Source: Anthracocystis setariae (taxonomy: Eukaryota > Basidiomycota > Ustilaginomycetes > Ustilaginales > Ustilaginaceae). From it: a DNA stretch of 64,000 bases. Each line of letters opens with the position of its first letter. The first letter of the stretch is position 1. Positions 1 through 12,850 of the stretch are shown here, piece by piece. The DNA is taken from assembly GCA_928724745.1 (NCBI GenBank), contig CAKMXJ010000015.1, forward strand, positions 62,001 through 126,000, read 5' to 3'. The translations under genes and the position numbers were made by a program. The notes beneath the pieces were generated by a model, which saw nothing but the letters and a program-made list of their open reading frames with translations, searched no databases and was not told where the DNA came from.

Positions 1-1
1 C

Positions 2-2581
2 GCAGACAAGGACTTCCCGCACGACTGGCCTAACCTCTTGGACCAACTCGTGCCCAAGCTGGCCGATCACGATGACCAGCTCGTCTTGGGCATCCTCAGA
101 ACCGCTCATACCATCTTTTACCGCTGGAGATCCGCGTTCCGTTCCGATACGCTCTATTCGGAAATCAACTATGTGCTCGCCAAATTCGCCCTCCCCCATC
201 TCGAATTACTCAAGAGGACAGATGAGAGGCTGCTCAACCCCGCCACGCCTACCGCCTCGCTTGCTGTGCTAGCTAGCATCCTCAACATGGCACTTCAGGT
301 GTTCTACGACCTCTCCAGCCAAGACCTTCCGCCACAGATCGAAGACAACATGGCGCCCATCACCGACATCCTCGCGCGTTGGATCTCGCACACGCGCGCC
401 CAACTCGATTCCGACCCAGACGAGCCGTGTCCGATCCAAGAAATCCGCTCGTCCATCTGCGAGATCGCCGAACTGTATGCAAAGCGCTACCTGGATGCGT
501 TCCCGCAGCTGCCGACGTTTGTGCAGGCGATCTGGCAGATGTTGGGCGGCTGCACGCTTTCGCACAAGTACGACACGCTCGTGTCCAAGGCGGTCGGCTT
601 CCTATCGACTGTGGTCAGGATGGGTACTTCCAGGGATATGTTCAAGGCGCACGAGACGCTCGAACAGCTGTGCAGTGCCATCATCCTGCCCAACATCGCC
701 ATCAGGGAAGCCGACGAGGAGCTGTTCGAGGACAACCCGATCGAGTACATCCGCAGAGATCTCGAGACGAGCATCGAGGCAGACACCAGGCGTAAGGCGG
801 CGAGCGAGTTTTGTCGAAGTTTGATGGAGTTCTTTTCCACCGAGGTCACGGCGATCGTGTCGCGCTACATTTCGCAGTACTTGGAGCAGTACCGCGCCAA
901 CCCAAGCGAGAACTGGAAGCAAAAGGATACGGCCGTCTATCTGCTCACTTCGATCGCATCCAAGTCGTCCACCGCGCAGCACGGCGTCACCTCGACCAAC
1001 GAACTCGTCGATGTAGTCCAGTTCTTTTCCGACAACGTGTTTGCCGATCTGCAGCAGAGCTCAGACGACTCGCCCTCGCCCATCCTGCAGGTGGATGCGA
1101 TCAAGTATCTGCACACGTTCCGCAATCAGCTCACCAAGGAGCAGCTGCTTTCGGTGCTGCCACTTTTGGTTCAGCATCTCGAGTCGTCTCAGTATGTGAC
1201 GTGCTCGTATGCGTCGATCACGATCGAGCGCGTCTTGGCGTTGAAGCGGCAAGGCAAGCTGCTGTTTACGCCTGCGGATGTGCAGCCGTTTGCGGAGAGC
1301 ATCTTGATGGCGCTTTTCCGCAACATCGAGCGTGGACAGACGCCCGAAAAACTCGCCGAAAACGATTACCTGATGAAGTGCATGATGCGCATGCTCGCCA
1401 CGGTCAGGGAGGCCATCGCTCCGGCGCATGCGGCGATCCTGGCACATTTGGCTCACATCTTGAGCGAGATCTCAAAGAACCCTTCCAATCCGAGGTTCAG
1501 TCAGTTCCTGTTTGAATCCATCGCAGCGTTGATTCGGTTCACCGTGGCAGCGCAGCCGGAGAGCTTGGCGGCGTTCGAGTCGGCGTTGATGCCGCCGTTC
1601 ACCATGATTCTCGGTGGCGATGTCGCCGAGTTCCAGCCGTACGTGTTCCAGATCCTGTCGCAGATGCTGGAGCTGCATTCGTCCGGCGAGGGGTTGCCCG
1701 AGGTGTACTCGTCGCTGTTGGCGCCGATTCTCACGCCGGCGTGTTGGGAGAATCGCGGCAATGTGCCGGCGCTGGTGCGGTTGGTACGGGCGTATCTGGC
1801 GAAAGATGCGGCAAGGATTGTAGCGCAGGGTCAGTTGGGTGCCATGCTGGGCATCTACCAGAAGCTGATTTCGACTCGGGTGAACGAAGGCCATGCGCTG
1901 CAGTTGTTGGAGACGGTGTTCGAGGCGGTGCCCGTGCAGGCGTTGGAGCAGTACAAGCGTGCGGTGATGACGATGCTTTTGACGCGGCTGCAGAGTTCCA
2001 AGACGGATCGGTTGGTGCGTGGGTTGATCGAGTTTATCTCGTCGATTTCGCTGACGGACAAGGGGGGTGACTATGTGGTGGAGCTGTTCGAGTGTGTGCA
2101 GGGCGGTCTTTGGAGTCAGATTGCAATGGGCGTGATTGCGCCGGAACTTGCCAAGGTGCAGGAACGACAGAAGAAGTTGGTTTCTGTCGGGTTTGGTGCT
2201 CTGCTGCTCGAGTCGGACAAGATGAGACAACCACCCAACCTCGACACCCTTCCCACACTGCTCACCAGCCAGATTCAGCTCCTCTTAACTCCATCGTCGG
2301 CAACGTCGGGTCAAGATCAAGACCAGATCGTGTTCGAAGACGAAGACGCTGCAGCCAACTTGAGCTTCCAATCGAGCTTTGCAAGGCTTATTGCAAGTGA
2401 GTTCGCAAAGCCGGATCCAACGCTTAAAAAACGTAACGCTCAGGATCCCATCATTTGGTTCGCAAATGCCCTCAACGGTTTCAAAGCAATCGTGCCCGCG
2501 AATGTTTGGTCGGATGTCTGGTCAAGAGTTCAGCCGGATGTCAGGGACAAGTGGCAACAGCATACTCGTCTCTCCCTGTAG
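2..2581 (+). CDS. CSE1: Importin-alpha re-exporter CSE1/CAS, C-terminal part (5' end outside window)
   Basis: Karyopherin that returns importin-alpha from nucleus to cytoplasm in complex with RanGTP. The frame is open from base 2, so the gene begins upstream of the window; about 859 codons are visible and end at a TAG. The first visible residues read as the CSE1 segment with a DWPNLL motif, followed by the conserved block with VLGILRTAHTIFYRWR, then continuous alpha-helical HEAT-type repeats to the end. No Met start is visible near the left edge, which fits a truncation by the window rather than a short gene. No intron signals are needed. Family assignment rests on the characteristic N-proximal block and the overall helical repeat character; a related exportin is possible but less likely. 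Confidence 0.88.
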   Translation, partial: ADKDFPHDWPNLLDQLVPKLADHDDQLVLGILRTAHTIFYRWRSAFRSDTLYSEINYVLAKFALPHLELLKRTDERLLNPATPTASLAVLASILNMALQVFYDLSSQDLPPQIEDNMAPITDILARWISHTRAQLDSDPDEPCPIQEIRSSICEIAELYAKRYLDAFPQLPTFVQAIWQMLGGCTLSHKYDTLVSKAVGFLSTVVRMGTSRDMFKAHETLEQLCSAIILPNIAIREADEELFEDNPIEYIRRDLETSIEADTRRKAASEFCRSLMEFFSTEVTAIVSRYISQYLEQYRANPSENWKQKDTAVYLLTSIASKSSTAQHGVTSTNELVDVVQFFSDNVFADLQQSSDDSPSPILQVDAIKYLHTFRNQLTKEQLLSVLPLLVQHLESSQYVTCSYASITIERVLALKRQGKLLFTPADVQPFAESILMALFRNIERGQTPEKLAENDYLMKCMMRMLATVREAIAPAHAAILAHLAHILSEISKNPSNPRFSQFLFESIAALIRFTVAAQPESLAAFESALMPPFTMILGGDVAEFQPYVFQILSQMLELHSSGEGLPEVYSSLLAPILTPACWENRGNVPALVRLVRAYLAKDAARIVAQGQLGAMLGIYQKLISTRVNEGHALQLLETVFEAVPVQALEQYKRAVMTMLLTRLQSSKTDRLVRGLIEFISSISLTDKGGDYVVELFECVQGGLWSQIAMGVIAPELAKVQERQKKLVSVGFGALLLESDKMRQPPNLDTLPTLLTSQIQLLLTPSSATSGQDQDQIVFEDEDAAANLSFQSSFARLIASEFAKPDPTLKKRNAQDPIIWFANALNGFKAIVPANVWSDVWSRVQPDVRDKWQQHTRLSL

Positions 2582-2660
2582 TTTGTTCAAAACTCGATTT
2601 TAGATTGTTTGACGTCGGTGAATCTCGTTCGACTGTAGACTGACTTTTTTGTCTCACGGT

Positions 2661-2726
2661 GTGTGTGTGTATGTGTGTGTGTATCTGGGTATGATTGCGT
2701 GTGTGTGTGTGAGAGAGAGAGAGAGT
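2661..2726. repeat. GT/GA microsatellite tract in 3' spacer
   Basis: Alternating GT runs broken by TATG, followed by a short GA run, between the tail-to-tail CSE1 and RAD51-paralog genes. Simple sequence only. Confidence 0.8.
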
Positions 2727-2738
2727 GGAAAGGTTCAT

Positions 2739-4676
2739 TCATTCTACTTTGGCTGCTGTTTGCGATGGTATTTGTGCGGCATCCTCACCTAAGGACGCGT
2801 TTGGGGTGAGCGGCTGAAAAGCCCTCTGTGGAGTGATGACGAATTTGAGCATGGTCGGCATGTCCGACGATGCCTCTGCTGGCGAGTCGAACATGGTTGG
2901 GCCGAACGGATTCAACACGACGCCAACTTTGCGTACCCCCGCCATTCGTGCGACTTGCCCTGCCTCCACTTTTTCTGCCATGGCAATTCTGGCTCGAGTG
3001 CGCGAGAAAACCACTCTGACATTGATCACGTTGGTCCAAGTATGGCCCAGCTGAGCGGTGCGCGGATGGTGGCGATCTCCAGCGAGGAGGCCGGTGACAA
3101 ACGCGGATTGCGACAAGACGTGCATCGCCACAGGCGTATCTGGATATGCGGCTTGACGGGCAGCGCTCGGACGAGGAACGTGATCAGTAGAATTGAGGAC
3201 GAATCGCCGAGCAAGATCTTTATCCAATCCAAACGCATCGCTGACGTGATTGATCACCACCACCGCCCTTCCTACCACATTGCTGTCGCTCTGCTGCAAT
3301 GCGGACCGTTGAAGGTCAGGCATAGCGAGCAACTTCAAGGCGTCGCCGATCTCGCTCAACACCTTGGATCGCTGCACGAGCGAGTCGATATCGCCCGCAA
3401 TGGGGTCTTCCTGAAACAATGACGGTAGGTCGTCCACTACCACCATGCCAATCTGACCGCCTTGACGTTGCAGCCGACTGATCAACCCGGGCACGCTGTA
3501 CTTGAGCGCATGTTCGAGCGCCTCGATATCCGCCACACACGCCACATGGAGGTTTCCCAACACCTGCTCGCGTCCAAGATCCAGTGCGGATGCGAGCAAC
3601 ACACGTCGATCGAGCGCAGCTTGCCAAGATCCTACGTGCTCGTGATGTTCTGCTGCCTGGGTTTGCCGAGGTGGGTAGATACAGTCGAAGCGCTGGCAGA
3701 TGGCGGATTCGGCAAGTTCGAGTGCTCGCTTGACGAAGGAGTGTGCGCCTCTTTCGCCGCCAGAGGTGATATAACAGACTCCCAAGCCAGTGTGTGGAGG
3801 GGAGGCATCGTTCCATTGCGCCATGCCGCAGCTTTGCAAGATGTCTCGAAGATTCTCTTGGTCTGAACCATCCCGATCGGATAAATGGGTTGGAGGGATG
3901 TGTTGAGTCGAGGAAACAGGCGCGAAACCCAAGGCAGCAAAAGTGGCAGCTTGGACCGCAATCTGGGTTTTGCCCGAACCGCTTTGGCCGACCAGCTCGG
4001 TGAGGATAGAGGAACGGAAGCCTCCGCCAAGTAGTCGGTCCAGCTCGATAGCACCCGTGGTGAGGACATGTCTGTCACGGCCTAGTGCGAGAACATCGCT
4101 GACGATGGTGGGAGCGGCAGTAGCGCTGTCGATCTGATCTTGGTTGTCTGTGACAGCTTCACTTTGTGCGAGTTGTGGACGAAGAGTTGAGGGTATCTCG
4201 ACATCGTCATGCATATCGTCTCGATGGGAGCGAGCATCTGCATGGGTGTCAGAGTCGGAATCCGAATCGTAAACGTAGCGTTCTACACCTGGAAAGTTGC
4301 CGTCATAGCCTTGGGTAGGAGGTATGTTGGTCAAACCAGCATGGATATCATCCGCATCATGGCTATGGTCCGAGTCGGCATCGGTATCTAGGTCGGAATG
4401 CGTGCGATGGCAAGCAGCGCCAAAGAGATGATGATCGAGTGGCGGTGGAGGCTTGGCGTTGAGAGCATCGAGCACGGATACCGGAGGAGGGGCTGCGGCT
4501 GTGGCGATTTGGAGCACAAGCAGCTCAAGCTCTGCAGATGAGATGCGAAGCGCTTGTTGAAGCTGCTGCGGAGGGGCGAGAAGGATTTCGTGGGTGTTAA
4601 AGAGTTGAGCTCGACGACAGCAAGCTTTGATGCGTTTCGAGATCCAGGGCACATCTGCGATGGCGAGATTGGCCAT
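2739..4676 (-). CDS. RAD51 paralog (Rad57/XRCC3-like recombination ATPase)
   Basis: Predicted recombination mediator that would assist Rad51 filament assembly in the nucleus. The 645-residue protein opens with a short helical domain (about 1-65), then an unusual Asp/His/Ser-rich stretch (about 95-170), then a RecA core. It has Walker A GQSGSGKT at about 230-237 and Walker [12 protein letters not shown] at about 411-421; an ELDRLLGGG block precedes Walker A, as in Rad51 paralogs. A conserved C-terminal region ends near FGPTMFDSP. The start is placed at the ATG at 4676 because family similarity begins there. An in-frame upstream ATG at 4805 would add a repeat-encoded HPIPS extension. The protein is longer than typical Rad57/XRCC3, mainly through the acidic insert. 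Rec2-type proteins of smuts are an alternative name that I cannot separate by eye. Confidence 0.8.
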   Translation of the reverse strand: MANLAIADVPWISKRIKACCRRAQLFNTHEILLAPPQQLQQALRISSAELELLVLQIATAAAPPPVSVLDALNAKPPPPLDHHLFGAACHRTHSDLDTDADSDHSHDADDIHAGLTNIPPTQGYDGNFPGVERYVYDSDSDSDTHADARSHRDDMHDDVEIPSTLRPQLAQSEAVTDNQDQIDSATAAPTIVSDVLALGRDRHVLTTGAIELDRLLGGGFRSSILTELVGQSGSGKTQIAVQAATFAALGFAPVSSTQHIPPTHLSDRDGSDQENLRDILQSCGMAQWNDASPPHTGLGVCYITSGGERGAHSFVKRALELAESAICQRFDCIYPPRQTQAAEHHEHVGSWQAALDRRVLLASALDLGREQVLGNLHVACVADIEALEHALKYSVPGLISRLQRQGGQIGMVVVDDLPSLFQEDPIAGDIDSLVQRSKVLSEIGDALKLLAMPDLQRSALQQSDSNVVGRAVVVINHVSDAFGLDKDLARRFVLNSTDHVPRPSAARQAAYPDTPVAMHVLSQSAFVTGLLAGDRHHPRTAQLGHTWTNVINVRVVFSRTRARIAMAEKVEAGQVARMAGVRKVGVVLNPFGPTMFDSPAEASSDMPTMLKFVITPQRAFQPLTPNASLGEDAAQIPSQTAAKVE

Positions 4677-4721
4677 GTTTGATGGCGAATCGTTGAGATG
4701 GAAGCGGTATGGAATGAAATG

Positions 4722-4784
4722 GAATGGAATGGGATGGGATGGGATGGGATGGGATGGGATGGGATGGGATGGGATGGGATGGGA
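4722..4784. repeat. (GGGAT)n pentanucleotide microsatellite
   Basis: About eleven tandem GGGAT units just upstream of the RAD51-paralog start. Read from the minus strand the tract is open and encodes repeating HPIPS. Because the unit is 5 nt, each gain or loss of one unit shifts the frame between the upstream ATG at 4805 and the main ORF. Confidence 0.9.
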
Positions 4785-5066
4785 CTGGATCAGACGTGTG
4801 TGCATTAATGGACGGCGATGCGACTGCCTGCGATCCGACGATCGACTCAGCTTTCCGCTTCTCCTCCACCCAAAGTGATCCCACACTACACTACACTACA
4901 GTTCTACTCCAAATACTGTAATATGCGAGTGGCGTGGTGATGTGTGTCATTGTTTGGAATTGCCGAAGTGTTGGTCTTTTGCATGTGATTTTTCATCGGC
5001 AGCGCCGCGCGACCTTTTTTTTTCTTCAATTTACGCGACAACGCTTTAACGATCGGATCGGATGAG

Positions 5067-5489
5067 ATGTTGGAAATGGTGTGCTGGCATCGGGAAACCG
5101 ATCTGAGGACAAGGACGTGGGCTGCATTCAAAGCCACCAGAAGAGAAACAAGCAAATCAGTAAATCACTCGGAGCTCCAACACGTTGCATTTCCCTTGAC
5201 TGCCATCCCAGCCGGCAGCGGTGACCGAGGGCTCGGTACTACACTGGATCAACCGCGGGCAATTGAGATGATCAAGAAGGATGACAACACTGTACTATTC
5301 AAGCCAAGAGGCCGCGATAGCATTGCTGCACGAACGCAGTTTCAGCTGAGACAAGTCCGAGCCCAAGTCCCCGAGCGACAGCCAATTCACCCAGATTTGG
5401 CCGAAAAAGTAACACTTTCATCGTCGCTTCACGCTTGCACGTTGCTAATAAATAGCTTAGATGGTACTTATAATAGAGTACAGATCTGA
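5067..5489 (+). CDS. Possible small protein, unrecognised
   Basis: An ATG-initiated 140-codon ORF. The central part (from IEMIKKDDN to about HPDLAEK) has the composition of a real basic protein. It is followed by an intron-like segment (donor GTAACA, a GCTAAT branch-like site, and a TAG acceptor near 5458), so the true 3' end could be spliced differently. The first 60 codons look less coding-like, and the start may be the internal ATG before IKKDD. I recognise no family. Treat as a candidate only. Confidence 0.25.
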   Translation: MLEMVCWHRETDLRTRTWAAFKATRRETSKSVNHSELQHVAFPLTAIPAGSGDRGLGTTLDQPRAIEMIKKDDNTVLFKPRGRDSIAARTQFQLRQVRAQVPERQPIHPDLAEKVTLSSSLHACTLLINSLDGTYNRVQI

Positions 5490-6224
5490 AGCTTCCAACG
5501 GAGTGGTAAAAGTGCTGAACTGAACTGAACTGGACTATACTGTTTCAGCTATCGCACAGGAAGGCCCGACCGATTCAAGCCGTCAAACCTTGGGCGGTAC
5601 AGCAGCAGTATGTCTCCGCAACCAGATCTTTCATCATGATGTTTCCCGCTGATACACTGATTGTCTGCGCGGATGTCGCCGACCAACCAGCGATCTACAT
5701 ACAGTGCACGACAGTACTGCGAGGGCGGGCGGCGTGTATCATCTGCACCTCATAGCTATAGAGGGAGGGGGAAAAAAAAAATGAAGAAAAGGAAAAATGG
5801 AAATCAAGAATTGAAAATTTAGCAAATTGGCATGGCCGACGCGCGCTGCCAAAGTGGGCAAAGATTTTCCTTAGTCGCGTCAAAAATGCACACACGCAAC
5901 ATCGGACCAGCACCCAAGCCAACAACGGGACACCACCTGCAGCTTCTTTTTACAGTACACACGGCGTTTGTGCCTTGAGACACAAAAAGTCGTGTTGGTT
6001 CTCGCTTGTCTGGGATTTCTTCTCCCCGTTCTGCTGCTGCTGCTGCTGCTACTACTACTAGCTGGCATTGCTGTACACCCTATTCCCCGTCCGACCACCC
6101 AACCAACCAACCAACCAACCAAGTCTTCTCGCTCGAATCCCTTATCAATCCCCCTTGGTCATCACCATCATTCTTCCCAATCTTTCCTTTCCCTTCTCAC
6201 CACAACCTTCACCCCACACCAAAG
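5490..6224. other. Intergenic, upstream of UDP-galactopyranose mutase
   Basis: No convincing ORF. Contains a CTG/CTA run at about 6029-6061 and a pyrimidine-rich stretch directly before the ATG at 6225, as expected of a fungal promoter and leader. Confidence 0.6.
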
Positions 6225-7937
<1,713 letters not shown>

Positions 7938-9419
7938 ACACTTGCCAACAGAGCACAGTTGCAGGACGTAGAGCCAGATTGGGTTTGGACGATCGACAAT
8001 CACTTTGCGTTCCAATCCATCTTTTCGGTTTTACTGTGTCCGCCTCTCTATCGCTTGGACTTGTTGGCTACTGCTGCCACTAATTTTTTTTACTTTGGTT
8101 TTTGGTTCAGAACAAGCGCTTGGTGTATCGTCGTCACGCTACAGAAATGTCATCTAGAAGGAATATATTTGATTCAGCTACAGTATGAGAACATGTCTCG
8201 ATGTGGTAGAGTGTGTGTGTGTACCAATGTAAAGCAGCAAGCTACATGTGTGGAAATGATCTGCCTCTTTGTCAGAAAGACCAGAGTAGTAAGGATGAAC
8301 GGGCGGTGGAATTTCGGCAACATTATTGTGGTTGGCGAAAGGCCAAAAGCAAGCCAGCCAGCCAGCCGAAAATGCAAATAATTACTACTGTTATACCGCA
8401 ATTCTTGCTTGTTTTTTTTTTTTTTGACACTTATTTTGCAGCTCGGTTGAAAACTCTACCGAGATCCCACCGACTGTGGGCCTTGCCCAGTACAGTGCAG
8501 TGCATGCAATGCAAACAGCATACGATATATACATATTTTCAACATTCGATACAGACACCGCTATGTACGACGACGAAGCCAGCCGTCTCCATTCCTCCAG
8601 CCGCATCGGCAAAGTCAAAGGTTGTGAGAGGCTGGATTGTAGAATCGAATCGCGTGCATCGAGCGATGCTTTCAAGTGTCACCTTGATTTGCAGCAAACG
8701 CGCAGCACACTCTCTCTAAGCTACTGTACTCTTCTGTACTCTACTGTACGCTGCTATCGGATCGAAAGCTGTCAGACCACACCGCGCACAGACGCACGCG
8801 ATAATCAACTCAATAATAATAATCCGATAGCCAATAGCCAACAACCAACAACCACCCAAAAGAAAAATAATCGTGTGCAGTATGAGTGAGCATTTCGGTA
8901 CACCCGAAACGCAGCAGTTGAGCTGCGGATTTTCGCCACTACTGATCACACTCACCACTCTCGTCAACTACAGTGTAATCACCCTTGCATCCTTACCGTC
9001 TTGCACCCTTGCTCGCTCTCTCGCTCTCTACCTGTCTCTCTACTTCTCTCTCCCTTTTCCTCTTTCTTTCCTTCTGCTCCTTGTCCCCTCCTCGCCATCC
9101 ATTTGGGCAGCCTGTCAAACGCAATCCAAGCCGTCTCTTTGACTCGATTCAGCGTCGTAAGTACAGTACAGTATCCAATCCCAAGTGGCCGCTCCAAGTC
9201 TTGCCTGGTCTGCTCCCTCGCCTCCCTTTTTCTCTGCTCTCTCATCATGAGCATGTGGCTGCTGATGGCGTTTGCCTTGGTCAATCTGCAGCAAAGCGTT
9301 GACCCTTCTTTTCTCATTCCTCCTTCCAACTGCTCGTTGTTGCTTCCTGTCGCTCGAATCCGTTCAAACTTAACCCAACTCGAAACATCCTCCAACCGTG
9401 ATTGCAGCAAATCGAAACA
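7938..9419. other. Intergenic / hexokinase upstream region
   Basis: No convincing coding sequence. Several TACTGTACTCTTCTGTACTC-like short repeats lie at about 8724-8755. A GTAAGT donor at about 9157 and a TTGCAG at about 9402-9407 just before the hexokinase ATG could delimit a 5'-UTR intron of about 250 bp; this is inference. Confidence 0.5.
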
Positions 9420-9618
9420 ATGTCCTTCTCCTCCGAGAAAGGCAGCCGTCGAGGTTCTATCTCGCTCACCAGCAAGCGTCGCGGCTCTGGTACCGAAAAG
9501 CTCGATAGTCATGTAAGAATCCCCCTTGGTGGCCACACCAAACCAGCTGATCAACCCCTCGTCCCGCTAGATATATAAAGGCGGCATCGCAGTCGATCCT
9601 CTTTCTTTCTCTCCTCTC

Positions 9619-9672
<54 letters not shown>

Positions 9673-11458
9673 TCTCTCTCTCTCTACCATCTTGGATCGC
9701 TCCTGCTATACGTCCAACGACGTGTTCCAATATCCGATATTCATTCACGATACTCGTACTCAAACTGGCGTCCACAGCAATTGTTATAAGCAGAGCGACA
9801 GAGAGACAGAGAGGGACACACGGAAAACCGGAAAAGCAAGAAGAAGAAGAAGAAAATCCATTTTGACGAGGGACATGGTCGATTTAGCCGACTTGCTGCT
9901 GCTGACGAGCTTGATCATGTCGCACCTGGTGGATTGTAGCATCTCTTACATGGAGCGAGCCTTACTGACTTTCTCTCCTTGGCGCAAATCTTCCATAACC
10001 AAACAGATCGCCTCGTGGCACACCAGCACCCACAAACACGAGGACATCCCACATGCCCACGAGGAACAGCTCAAGCAGACCTATGAGCGCTTCGAAAAGC
10101 TCTTCACCATCACTCCTCAGCGTCTGCGCATGATCACTGACCGCTTCGTCGGTGTGCTCGAGGAGGGTCTTCAAAAGGACAAGCAGACCGTGCCCATGCT
10201 TCCCGCTTTCGTCTTTGGCTGGCCCAGCGGTGACGAGCTCGGATCGTACCTCGCCCTCGACCTGGGTGGAACCAACCTGCGTGTTTGCCACGTCGTACTC
10301 AAGGGTGCCGGCAAATTCGAAATCACTCAGTCCAAGTATCGTCTCACCGAGGAGCAGAAGCAGAGCGAAGGTCAAGAGCTCTTTGACTTTTGCGCCGACT
10401 GTCTCGCCACGTTCATCCAAGATCACTTTGGCGACCCGAACGGCGACGTAATCCTCGAGGAGGAGCTTGCGCTCGGCTTCACCTTCAGTTACCCCATGGA
10501 GCAGGAAAAGATCGACCACGGTCGACTCGTGCGATGGACCAAGGGCTTTGGTAACCCCAACACCGAGGGTCGCGACTGCGCTGCCATGCTTCGCCAATCT
10601 CTGGAAAAGCTCGAGCTTCCAGTCAAGCTGGTGTCGATCATCAACGACACCACGGGGACTCTGATCGCTTCCAACTACGTCAACCACGAGACAAGGATTG
10701 CGTGCATCTTTGGTACGGGCTGTAACGCAGCATACATGGAGCAGATGAAGGACATCCCCAAGATCAAACACCTCGGCTTGCCCGACGACGAGGAGATGGC
10801 GATCAACTGCGAGTACGGCGCATTCGACTCGTTCAAGCACGAGCACATGGCCGAGATCCGCACCAAGTACGACGAGCACATTGACCTGCACTCGAACAAG
10901 CCGCACGAGCAGACGTACGAAAAGATGATTGCGGGTCTGTACCTGGGCGAACTGTTCCGCCTTAGCATCTGCGACCTGATCGACGAAGGAATCCTGTTTT
11001 TGGGTCAGAACACGTACAAGCTGGAAAAGGCGTACGCGTTTGACACGGCGTTCCTTTCGCTGATCGAGGCCGATCCTACGGACGAGCTGTTGACGGTGAC
11101 GGGACTGTTTACGCACTTTTTCGGCATCGACACGACGATCGAGGAGCGCCAGTTTTTCCGCAAGCTGGCCAAGCTGATCGGTACACGATCGGCGCGTCTG
11201 AGCTCGTGCGGCATCGCGGCGTTGGCGACCAAGATGGGCTACGCGGACAAGGGATGCGGTGTGGGTTGCGATGGATCGCTGTACTCCAAGTACCCTGGGT
11301 TCGCAGACCGACTGCACCAGGCACTCGAGGACATTTTTGGCGAAAAGGGCCGAAGCATTCGCACCTATCAGGCTGAGGACGGATCGGGTGTAGGATCAGC
11401 CATCATTGCGGCTATGACCAAGGCTCGTAAGGAGGAGGGCAAGTATGCGCACGTGTAA
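9420..11458 (+). CDS. Hexokinase
   Basis: Phosphorylates glucose and other hexoses at the entry to glycolysis. Two exons are inferred: 9420-9512 (MSFSSEKGSRRGS...) and 10007-11458, joined in phase 0 to give 514 residues. The 494-bp intron has donor GTAAGA, a TACTGAC branch-like site and acceptor AACAG. The phosphate-binding motif LDLGGTNLRV lies at about 115-124. The hexokinase signature region LGFTFSYPMEQEKIDHG follows, and NDTTGTL and FGTGCNAAY are also present. The family-typical HEDIPHAHEEQLKQTYERF begins just after the splice junction. The long unspliced ORF that starts further upstream (TTG at 9692) reads through intron sequence and is rejected. The Ser/Arg-rich first exon could be a regulatory or phosphorylated tail. 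Confidence 0.92.
9601..9690. repeat. (CT)n microsatellite in hexokinase intron
   Basis: A pyrimidine-rich tract dominated by CT dinucleotides, lying wholly within the inferred 9513-10006 intron. Confidence 0.9.
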
Positions 11459-12397
11459 GATTGGTGGATGCTAGCGTCGGTGCTACTCTGAGTGTCTTTG
11501 CAAAACAGAAAAGGCAAAATGTGAATTTGATCAAGCTTGTGTCAACACCAGAAGTTGTTGCGATTTGTCCGTTTGTCGTTACGTGAGTGATGTTGACATG
11601 GATTGTTGTGAATGAGAATCATGAGAATGGAACTTGGCATTGATTGTGATGGTGGCGGGCTGCCTTGCTGGTTGGCAAAGAGAGTAATATTATTGTGAAA
11701 GTCGAGACACAATGGCCATCTTATACTGTGCCTGGAGAAGAGAGGGTTCAACGGTGTGTGTCTGTGTTGTACAACAGTATCAAGGCTGTATGCAGGTGGT
11801 GACTGAGGGGATTCGGGGCGAGAAGAAGAAGAAAAATCGAGTGGAGAGTGGCGCGTGCGTGGCGATAGGAAATGGCCGGAAAAAAAAAAAAATGGTAAAA
11901 TGAGATTGCCGACGTGAAGAGTGTGGCCCGGCAATGTTGTGATGGCTGCGGAGAAGTCGCCGGTTGGTAGAACTGTACTGTACTGTATCCATTCTCCCAC
12001 CACTGTCTTGGCTCCACACCTCGGTCATTTGTGCGCACCGACACCCGCCTCTGACCTGTGACCCCGGCTGAGTCTTCTTGGCTACCGTGGCGTTTCAACG
12101 GGTAGGCCCTTGACTGTACAACCAACAGTCACCGGTGTACACCAAATCCAATTTGCAATCGTCAGCATTCGCGTTTCTTCCAATCTATGTATGTGGAGGG
12201 ATGGAGAGCGAACCTCAACAGCGAAGAAAGGCATGGAAGCCAAACTGAACAAGACCCATCACAGCGTTGGCACAAGACTGACGGGCCAAAGGAGCCACGG
12301 CTAGTTCGGCCAGTGTGTGGATCAGGTACAGCCGAGAGAGAGCGAGAGACGCACACAAGAATCACGACGCCGGCCCGGCAATCTCTAGTTTAGCACA

Positions 12398-12437
<40 letters not shown>

Positions 12438-12850
12438 CATTCTACCCGCCTGTGCGCTTCGCTCAGACGCTGCTGCGAATTTCGTAGTGACGCACAACAG
12501 ACGGTCTGTGTGTGTGCAAGTAGTCACACAGTGTGTGTGTGTGTGTGTGTGTGTCCCTCCTCCTTTCCTCTGACTCTCTCTCTGTCCGCTGACAACGCTC
12601 CCCCTCTCACTCAGCGCCGTCCGCCATTCCCCCGCTTTTCTCTGTGTGTGTGTGTGTCTCTCTCTCTCTCTCTTTGACAGTCCGGCCAGCCAACCAGTGT
12701 GTGCAAACAACTTCCAGCCTTCGTCATCACGCTCCCGCATCCCGCCCCTCCTCCTCCTCCCTCTATATATACCTGCTTCTTGCTTCCGATCCTTCCCTTT
12801 TTGTTCCAACCATCCATCATCATCCCTTGATAGTCATATACTCTGTCAAT
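11459..12850. other. Intergenic region rich in microsatellites
   Basis: No supported gene. Holds a poly-A tract near 11880-11893, a CT run at about 12400-12435, a GT run at about 12531-12554 and GT/CT runs at about 12643-12673. A TATATATA element sits at about 12764-12771, roughly 80 bp upstream of the aldo/keto reductase start, and could be its TATA box. Confidence 0.55.

Noticed and set aside
9692..10006. Hexokinase start taken from the long unspliced ORF
   Set aside because: It begins at TTG, reads through a CT-rich intron, and lacks the Ser/Arg-rich first exon that joins in phase with good splice signals.
9962..11317. Minus-strand ORF of 451 codons opposite hexokinase
   Set aside because: Same antisense codon-bias effect; no domain and opposite to a complete hexokinase.
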